Source: Golubevia sp. BC0850
Lineage: Eukaryota; Basidiomycota; Exobasidiomycetes; Golubeviales; Golubeviaceae
DNA: 64,000 bases
Assembly: GCA_012976225.1 (NCBI GenBank)
Contig: JAAVVG010000018.1
Location: forward strand, 248,001 to 312,000
Direction of reading: 5' to 3'
Shown here one piece after another: positions 57,983-64,000 of the stretch. The notes beneath the pieces are model-generated. The model made no database searches. It worked only from the letters and a program-made list of their open reading frames with translations, and had not been told where the DNA came from. The number at the start of each line of letters is the position of its first letter. Position 1 is the first letter of the stretch. Position numbers and translations under genes: made by a program.

Positions 57983-60055
57983 ATGAAGTCGGCTTCATAC
58001 TCCTCCTCTTCAAGACTATCTAATCACATTCCATCCAGAGAAAGGGAAAGAGAAAGGATCACCAGCGAATCAGCATCCCGAGAGAAGGAGAGTCAAAACC
58101 CAGTCAAGCAAAAGTTAGAACTTGCCAGAATCGAAGGACGAAGAAGAGAAGCCAACGCTTTGGCAAAGGAATTGAAATCACTTTCTACCAAAGATGACCA
58201 GAAAGCACATGAAAGATTCAACAGAACCTCTTTAGCTGCTAGAAGTCCAAGTTCTTCAAACAACAGCAGCACGGTGAATACGTCAGCTTCTTCAAGAGCT
58301 GCCTCTCTTTTCTACTCCTCTACCTCTCTCTCCTCTGCAGAGGCCCAGGAGAACGAGAGAAGGAGGCGGTTGAAAAGACAGGTTGCTGGTCCTATACCTC
58401 CCTCAAGTTGGCAGGAGGAATTCGAGCAAAGGAGGGTCAGAAACGAAACTCCTCCACATCTTCAAGGAAGTCGTCGAATTCAGAAAGATGGGACGTTGAG
58501 AGATGGCCGGAGACCAAGTTCAGATTTATCTGCTTCAAGTTCGGATATCGAAAGGAGCTCGTTGGATGCTCGGTTGAGAGCTGCAAGAGACAGACGACGG
58601 TCAGCCTGTTCTTACACTCGAATCCTACTCTCAGACGATCCTTCCAAAATGACTCTATCTTCCAACTCTTCAAGATCAAGATCAAGTTCTAATCTGCTCT
58701 CGTTGTCGGACCTCGCTCTACTTTCAATCCTGTCGTTCTTATCTCAACCTTCTCAAACTCCCGAGGATCAAGAATCTCAAGTCTATTCATCTTTACTATC
58801 TTTGATGCACTTACTTCCAACCCATCTCAAACTTCGAATGAGTGAGCTAGCGGGAAGAGACTCTAGAACAGATTATCCGATTCCATGGAAGGTTTTTAGA
58901 GCTTTGTGGATTCCGACTGAGAGGGAAGAGAAGATTGGGTCAGCCAATCTGAAGGGAAAAGGGAAGGGAAAGATGAAAGAAAGTGAAAAGGATCATTTAG
59001 GCTATGAAAGGCCAAGTACACCCTCAAATTCCGATGAGTGGGAGAATTCAAGCTCAAGCTCAAGCTCCAAAGAATCCCAAGACGCTCTCTCTACCTCTTC
59101 ATCTCAACAAACCTTAGATCTATCTTTTATCCATCTGACTTTCAGAAATATCAATTCACTAATTCACTTATCTCCCATGAAAGGAACGCTCAACTTTAAC
59201 TTAGCAAAACTTTCATTCGCTGGATTTGGAAGTTTTCTACTGTTAGAATCTACTTTCACTTCTGGCTCTGATTCTACAAATTACCTGATCCTAGGGTCTG
59301 AATCTACTATCTCGATTCTTTCATCTTTACCAAATTTACGAGTTCTATCTTTAGCACACACAAGTCTTAAACCTCCAATTCGAAATTTCAGCACCAGTTC
59401 CATCCTTCCACCTGCATTGTTCTTCAAGAAACTAGCAAGGGTGACACCCAGATTAGAGTCTTTAGACCTTAGTGAATGTGATTGGGTTGAGTCTAAAACT
59501 ATCGGAGGCGTCAACTGGTCGAATGAAGGGAAAAATTTGAGCGAAGAAAATCGTCCAGCTTTAGTTTGGAATCAACTGGAAACTTTGGTGTTGAAAGGAT
59601 GCAAATCCCTGAATCCTTCTAGAATTATAGAGCAAGGAGAATCAGAGGACTACGAGAAGAATATTTTAGGAGTCAAAGCAGGAGTTTATCTAGAAGAGTG
59701 GCACTCCGAATTTCATTCTATTTTGTTCAAGTCTCTTGCCTCCAGTCGTCAGCCTCAAGGTCTAAATAGAGGTCGTGCTCCCACGGCTAGACAAGGAGGC
59801 CAGACCCAAGTGTCTAACAACCCCGAGGTGCTTACAGCTTTTGAAGGACAAGAACTTAGTCAAGTTGAAGCTCGAAATGTATCGCCTTGCAGCTCAACCT
59901 TTCCCACCAGAGATACTTTAGGGAACGTTATCGAACTTTTCGAATGGGAAAGAGCTAGGGTATTGGATTTGGTTAGGGGTAGAGGGAATGATGGGTGGAG
60001 TGGAGAGAGAAAACATTTTGCTGGGGATCGAAAATTTGTTGAGGTTTACTTTTGA
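57983..60055 (+). CDS. LRR-containing protein of unknown function
   Basis: A single-exon gene of 690 codons plus stop. The first 200 residues are charged and Ser-rich, with an Arg/Glu helix (SRERERERI) and a GPIPPSSWQEEFEQRR motif that looks like a short conserved element. Around residues 235-260 SLSDLALLSILSFLS resembles a degenerate F-box-like helix pair. Leucine-rich repeats then include LDLSFIHLTFRNI, LPNLRVLSLAHTSL, TPRLESLDLSECDW and WNQLETLVLKGCKSL. The C-terminal GNVIELFEWERARVLDLVRG is helical. A basidiomycete F-box/LRR-like adaptor is the best guess, but the F-box is not secure. The lack of introns sets it apart from its neighbours. Its stop lies about 350 nt from the convergent DM9-type gene. 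Confidence 0.7.
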   Translation: MKSASYSSSSRLSNHIPSRERERERITSESASREKESQNPVKQKLELARIEGRRREANALAKELKSLSTKDDQKAHERFNRTSLAARSPSSSNNSSTVNTSASSRAASLFYSSTSLSSAEAQENERRRRLKRQVAGPIPPSSWQEEFEQRRVRNETPPHLQGSRRIQKDGTLRDGRRPSSDLSASSSDIERSSLDARLRAARDRRRSACSYTRILLSDDPSKMTLSSNSSRSRSSSNLLSLSDLALLSILSFLSQPSQTPEDQESQVYSSLLSLMHLLPTHLKLRMSELAGRDSRTDYPIPWKVFRALWIPTEREEKIGSANLKGKGKGKMKESEKDHLGYERPSTPSNSDEWENSSSSSSSKESQDALSTSSSQQTLDLSFIHLTFRNINSLIHLSPMKGTLNFNLAKLSFAGFGSFLLLESTFTSGSDSTNYLILGSESTISILSSLPNLRVLSLAHTSLKPPIRNFSTSSILPPALFFKKLARVTPRLESLDLSECDWVESKTIGGVNWSNEGKNLSEENRPALVWNQLETLVLKGCKSLNPSRIIEQGESEDYEKNILGVKAGVYLEEWHSEFHSILFKSLASSRQPQGLNRGRAPTARQGGQTQVSNNPEVLTAFEGQELSQVEARNVSPCSSTFPTRDTLGNVIELFEWERARVLDLVRGRGNDGWSGERKHFAGDRKFVEVYF

Positions 60056-60399
60056 GACTTCTTGGAGCAGAGACTTCCTGGAGTAGCTCATCCCTCAGTA
60101 CCTCAGTTTGAGTCCTGCATGATTTTTACACAAGTCGGGCTGGTCTTATATACCTCTCCTTTCTGACTCGACCCTGACTGTTTTGAAACGCAACCCGTCA
60201 GCGTTTGAATGAACATTTTAAAGGAACTGCTGATCAAAGACGAAACAAAGCATTAGCAATCAGCTCTCAGGCATCGATAAGAAAATTGACGATCGATTTG
60301 TAACAAAGATCATGGTTGGAAAGAAGTCGGACCAGGAAGACAAGGAACAGAGATGACAGCTTGACAGGTGAAGAGAAAAAAAGAATTCCAGCTTCACGA
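60056..60399. other. convergent 3' UTR region
   Basis: The gap between the LRR gene stop and the DM9/DUF3421 gene stop. No coding evidence. Confidence 0.4.
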
Positions 60400-61525
60400 T
60401 CAAGCGTAAGCAAGCAGATAGTAATTGTTATATTCTCTAACCTCTTGTCCGCCCCAGGCAACGTGTGAGAAGGACTCGTCAGCTTCGGCTCCACCTGAAA
60501 GAAAAGAACAAGACGGAAGTCAGTCTCGATTCGGTTCTGGAATGCAGAAAAAAAAGTTCATGAACTCACCAGGATGAATAGTTTCATCGACCCTAATCAC
60601 CGAAACGAAGATGAAGTTACCTTCTTCGTCTCTGCCTCCGTCAACAGGAGTCCAACCATAGGGACTAGGTTTCCATTCGTTTCGTTTCCATGAGGTTTAC
60701 ATAAGATCCACTTGACGGCATTAAGTGGTCCAACTAGAACTTCATATTGGCCACTAATTCCAATCTCTCTACCTTTGAGTGAAATGACAGCAACGTCAGG
60801 ATAGAGATGGTGACCAACTTTTCCAATCTGTGCAGTTCCCTCGTGGAAAGCTCTGCAAGCGTAAAGAGGTTCCCCTCCTCCATCTCTTCCCAGTGAAATA
60901 GCGTTACTTAAGATGTTTCTACTAGAGGTAAGGACCCAAGTGACAGTATTTGAACGTTGCTCTGGAGTCTGTTGGTTGAAAATTTGGGTTCTAGATTCGG
61001 CAGCTTGAAGATACACCTGTTCATTCTTGTTTTCAGCCCAAGCTGCTTTCTTTTTCTCTTCTTCTTTTTTGTTCTTGTACTTACTGTAAGCGTAGATTCC
61101 ACCTCCTGAAGAAAGGACGCGAAAGAGAGAGGGTGTAAGTCGAGCAATGGGGAGTGGCAAATTTCGCAAGTACCATCTCACCATCAGTACTCACCAATCA
61201 AAGCAGCAGCTCCAAGTAAAGCAGCAGCTCCAAGTAAAGCAGCTCCACCTTCCAGCTCTTGTTTATGATCGCCAGCCCATCCACCTACTTGCTGACTCAT
61301 CTGACTCATCTTTTGAGCTTTCTCTTGCCTTCTTTGGGCTTCGATTTTGGCTTGCAGTTGTTGGTGTTGAAAACGATCTTGAGCTTCTTTTCGTTCATGA
61401 GCTTTCTTAGCTTGCCCAGAAGCTAGGTGCATGGCTTGAGACTGCCAATTTTGAGGTTGGTGATGACCAGCTTGGTTTGGCAAGGCGTGGCCAGTGGAAG
61501 GTTTGGAGGCGGAGAAGAGACCCAT
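60400..61525 (-). CDS. DM9/DUF3421-domain protein with glycine-zipper-like N-terminus, one frame break
   Basis: Three exons on the minus strand: 61525-61195, 61105-60570, 60494-60400. They total 962 nt, one short of a multiple of three. The N-terminal half has a Gln/Lys-rich helix (about residues 38-80), then an Ala/Leu/Gly repeat, GAALLGAAALLGAAALIG, which continues as GGGIYAYSKYKNK after the splice. The C-terminal part carries DM9/DUF3421 repeats: GGEPLYACRAFHEGTAQIGK, SGQYEVLVGP, then PYGWTPVDGGRDEEGNFIF and VAWGGQEVREYNNYYLL. DM9 proteins in animals and some fungi are lectin-like or immune-linked. The frame changes near 60690-60711, between VKWILC and WKRNEWKPSPYGW, with no intron that fits. 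In the unshifted frame a stop occurs at 60597. Either one base is missing from the sequence or the gene is newly broken. Confidence 0.65.
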
Positions 61526-62094
61526 GATGAGCGATCGAGATTGAATTGAGGTGAGAGAGTGGAAAACTGTGAAGGAAGAGAATGGGTTCGAAAAGGAACT
61601 TTGTAAGAGGACATTTAACTAATAGAGAGTCAGACCATGCTGCCTCAAAGTGAGTGTCTCTTTCTCTTAGGGGTAAAGCTACTGTGTCATAGAGTATAGG
61701 TGGTGCAGCCGTGCAACCTCGCGCCACCTTTGGGAGGGCGTCAAAAGAAGTTGTACGCTGGAAGGAGATTGTTTGATTGGATTCATGGGCTTTGCTTTGA
61801 AAGAGGAGTCGTGAATCTCAAAGGGGATCGAGAAGAAGGGAGCCCTCTGATCCTTCCTTCCGCTTTCAGAGTGGCTGTTGTTCAACTTCTCCTTGAAAGG
61901 TCAAGAGTGAAGAACAAGTTTGAGCTAACAATGCACGTATCGAAGAGTAAGTACAATGAGGTGATGGATGGTGACATTGAGAGAAACCAAGATGACGACG
62001 AACTGGGAACCGAAAAAGTGAAGCTACTGAGATGACGCAGGGAGAAAGGGGTTGCTTGTTCTGCCCAGCGTTAAAGGTCCGAACCGAGATACAA
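61526..62094. other. intergenic region
   Basis: This should contain the promoter of the DM9-type gene and the 3' flank of the small secreted protein gene. Short open frames on both strands lack motifs. Confidence 0.4.
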
Positions 62095-62688
62095 TCAGAA
62101 CTTATTCCATCCAGCAGAGTGACGGATCTTGTTGAGATCTCCGTCTCCGAGTTGGTCTTGTCCACCGCAGTTGGTCGCATCAGAAGTACCGAAGTGCTTC
62201 TTGCTGTAGAGAGCGCAGGTCTGAGACATGGTAAGTGATGAAAGAAGTTAGTGATGGTGTTCAAATTTGAGTCGAGAAAAAGATTGAGAAAGGAAGCAGT
62301 CTACTCACAATTCCATCTTCCTTGGCCGAGTTGAAGTCGAGGTAGGTGTTGACGAACTGGCACCCTGAGACAGAAGCTGTGGAGGCCGCGAAAGGGAACA
62401 AACAACTTCTGTTAGCAGATTATCAAGAATAAGATCGGATCTCAGTATCTCGACTCCTTTGATCCTCTGTCGCCGTCACCGCCTCTACTCACAACAGAAC
62501 TTCCAGCACTCTGCAAGTGAGTCCTTGATGGAATAGGTCAAGTAGTCCGGGGCTTGAGTAGCACAAGTCTTCTCAAGGAAGGAAAAGGCGTAGATCTCGG
62601 TGCGTTCTTCCAGGGCTGGCGCAGCGGAGACCAAGCTGGAGGAGGTGGCGATCAAGAGGAGAGAGGCGAGGGTGGCGGTGAATTGCAT
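62095..62688 (-). CDS. small secreted cysteine-containing protein, fruit-body-specific-protein-like
   Basis: Three exons on the minus strand: 62688-62493, 62376-62309, 62220-62095. They total 390 nt, giving 129 residues. A signal peptide (MQFTATLASLLLIATSSSLVS) is followed by APALEERTE, then a domain with TYSIKDSLAECWKFC, SVSGCQFVNTYLDFNSA, TCALYSKKHFGTSDATNCGG and a terminal HSAGWNKF. The spacing A-E-C-x3-C, V-S-G-C-x-F-V-N-x-Y, T-C-A-L-Y-S and C-G-G-Q resembles the basidiomycete family named for fruit-body-specific protein a, in which the cysteines pair. Function is unknown in that family; it appears secreted. A TATAAAAG sits about 115 nt upstream of the ATG, suggesting strong regulated expression. 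Cross-splice reading is consistent in all three exons. Confidence 0.75.
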
Positions 62689-62802
62689 CTTGACAGTTGT
62701 CGATGGTTTGAAGGTTGGTTAAGAGAGGAGAGTAGAGGTAAATTGAGATGAGAGAAGATTGTTGGAGTGAGGAAATTGAAAAGAATGGGACATTTGACGC
62801 TG

Positions 62803-62810
62803 CTTTTATA
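62803..62810 (-). promoter_or_regulatory. TATA box of the small secreted protein gene
   Basis: TATAAAAG on the minus strand, about 115 nt before the ATG at 62688, a usual distance in fungi. It is the clearest TATA box in the window, and its gene encodes a secreted protein of the kind often highly expressed. Confidence 0.6.
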
Positions 62811-63256
62811 CCCTTTCCCGTCGAGAAGGAACTGCTCCCAACGCAGAGTACAGACGACCCAAAGAAGGTTAGTCAAGGTGAGATCTGGCTCCTCCAATCG
62901 CTGACTATTGGACATCCAAGACAGGGGAGAGAGTGAGGCGAGGAGGCGAGAGGATCAAGAAGCCCAGGCACGTCGTCGACGACTGCCCTTGAAATCCGCA
63001 AGTGGGTGGGTATCGCTTGCACTGCATTTGAAAAGTGTTATTATACTCTGATCGGCTATCTCCTCAAACCTTCGCAAAACATTTGATATCTCTCAACCCA
63101 GTTCGAAGACCCATTCGCAGGCAAAGAAAGAGTGGTGTGGGTTCACTCATTTGACATCCAGCCTGTATTATCTTGACAACAAAGGGTCACTCAGCTTCCT
63201 AAGATTGCCCATCCCCAATCTCTCCTTTCTTTTGAGTTACAAAGTCTTTTATCTGA
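62811..63256. other. upstream region of the secreted protein gene and 3' flank of phosphomevalonate kinase
   Basis: No coding evidence. Sequence beyond the TATA box should carry the upstream regulatory elements of the secreted protein gene. Confidence 0.4.
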
Positions 63257-64000
63257 TCACCTCCTTCTCCTCTCAACCGCTTTCTTTAACCCTTCCACCT
63301 CCTCAAACTTCTCAATACATAATCCAGCTTTCAATCTTGTTCCATCATTCTTAGAATTCAATTCCATAGCCTTCCTAACTTGATTTTCCAACTGACCGGT
63401 TTCTTTTTCTTCTCCGTCTTTTTCCAATTCAACCTTCTCAGAGCTGTATGAATCTGAAGGAACAGCACCTCCAGCTTGACTCAATAAAGGACCAACACTT
63501 AATTCTTTCCAACCTTTCCAAATGTTTTCTACTCCCATTCTATTCTCTTCTTCCCCGCCTTCAGCTTCGTGAGGATCTATTAAATAAAGTAAGTAGAGAG
63601 CATCAAATCCTCCAGCTCCAGGAACCCCACCTCCAAGAATTCCGTTTTCACCTTCTATACTTGCTTTTAAAATCCTACCCATTTCATCAGGTTCGATCTC
63701 AGCTTTGGATCTTTGACCTAGTTCTCTCATTCCAGCTCTGATAGACCTTAAAGAATTTCGAAGATCAACTAAAAGACTTCCAACTTCAGTCTTGACTTCT
63801 TCTTTTAGTTTGGAATCCCAATTCATGCTCTTGACTTTCGAAAACTTAGAGATCATCGCCTTATACTCTTGAGGGTCTTCCACGAAGGAAATCGAGAGTC
63901 CCAGTAGATTGTCCGCCAAACTCTGATTTGAGATAGAAAGGATGTGGAACAATTGCTTTGACCATTCTGGCTTTGATGACTTCCATTCATTGACTTTGGA
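63257..64000 (-). CDS. ERG8: phosphomevalonate kinase, C-terminal part (5' end outside the window)
   Basis: A single open frame runs from the right edge of the window to a stop at 63257-63259 and gives about 247 C-terminal residues. It opens with NEWKSSKPEWSKQLFHILSI and SNQSLADNLLGLSISF. Later it has LRNSLRSIRAGMRELGQRSK and the GHMP-kinase C-terminal motif GVPGAGGFDALYLLYL, followed by an acidic insertion (HEAEGGEEENR) and a basic end with VERRRR. Phosphomevalonate kinase converts phosphomevalonate to diphosphomevalonate in the mevalonate pathway for sterols and other isoprenoids. The conserved VPGAGGFDA loop and gene size support Erg8 over mevalonate kinase or diphosphomevalonate decarboxylase. 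The terminal extension after the WKEL segment is longer than in yeast. Confidence 0.85.
   Translation of the reverse strand, partial: SKVNEWKSSKPEWSKQLFHILSISNQSLADNLLGLSISFVEDPQEYKAMISKFSKVKSMNWDSKLKEEVKTEVGSLLVDLRNSLRSIRAGMRELGQRSKAEIEPDEMGRILKASIEGENGILGGGVPGAGGFDALYLLYLIDPHEAEGGEEENRMGVENIWKGWKELSVGPLLSQAGGAVPSDSYSSEKVELEKDGEEKETGQLENQVRKAMELNSKNDGTRLKAGLCIEKFEEVEGLKKAVERRRR

Noticed and set aside
1-64000. Transposons, virus-derived elements, rRNA and CRISPR arrays
   Set aside because: No transposase, reverse transcriptase, capsid-like frame, long terminal or inverted repeats, rRNA or spaced repeat arrays were seen.

Overview
This window is nuclear DNA from a filamentous or yeast-like fungus, most likely a basidiomycete; a Pucciniomycotina-type genome is my guess, not something the sequence proves. 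The grounds are densely packed genes on both strands, many short introns (mostly 45-230 nt) with GTGAGT-type donors and TAG/CAG acceptors, long serine-rich disordered proteins, and fungal families (VTC4, NDT80-like factor, Gbp2-like RRM protein, Doa10, fruit-body-protein-like secreted protein). Exon structures were assembled by hand. For most multi-exon genes the joined exons add up to an exact multiple of three and carry the family motifs across the joins.

Layout. 136-336: last exon of a MAPEG-like membrane protein (+). 1523-2500: LRR/F-box-like remnant (-). 3355-9189: ten-exon Doa10/SSM4 ER ubiquitin ligase (+). 9699-15848: giant serine-rich protein of unknown role (-). 16563-19769: secreted GH3 beta-glucosidase (-). 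20298-22076: alcohol acetyltransferase-like enzyme (+). 24144-27380: forkhead transcription factor (+) behind a 2 kb leader. 27841-31393: pantothenate kinase (-). 33209-36611: VTC4 polyphosphate polymerase (+). 37245-39038: EMC2 (+). 39419-42423: three-RRM Gbp2-like protein (-). 43457-46318: NDT80/PhoG-type factor (+). 46994-49576: RCC1, the Ran exchange factor (-). 49962-51844: F-box/LRR-like gene (-). About 52967-53611: small secreted protein (-). 54357-55243: SET-domain protein (-). 55411-56917: sulfotransferase-like P-loop protein (+). 57983-60055: LRR protein (+). 60400-61525: DM9/DUF3421 protein (-). 62095-62688: small secreted cysteine-containing protein (-). 63257-64000: 3' part of phosphomevalonate kinase (-).

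Most genes are housekeeping: ER protein quality control (Doa10, EMC2), coenzyme A and isoprenoid precursor synthesis (pantothenate kinase, phosphomevalonate kinase), polyphosphate storage (VTC4), nuclear transport and mRNA binding (RCC1, Gbp2-like). I see no biosynthetic cluster, transposon, virus-derived element, CRISPR array, rRNA or convincing tRNA. The most useful second-look points are three genes whose reading frames each break as if one base were missing, a VTC4 intron that is in frame and free of stops, an unusually long first intron in the RRM gene, very short first coding exons, and large fungal-specific additions to pantothenate kinase. I did not find a clearly new system.
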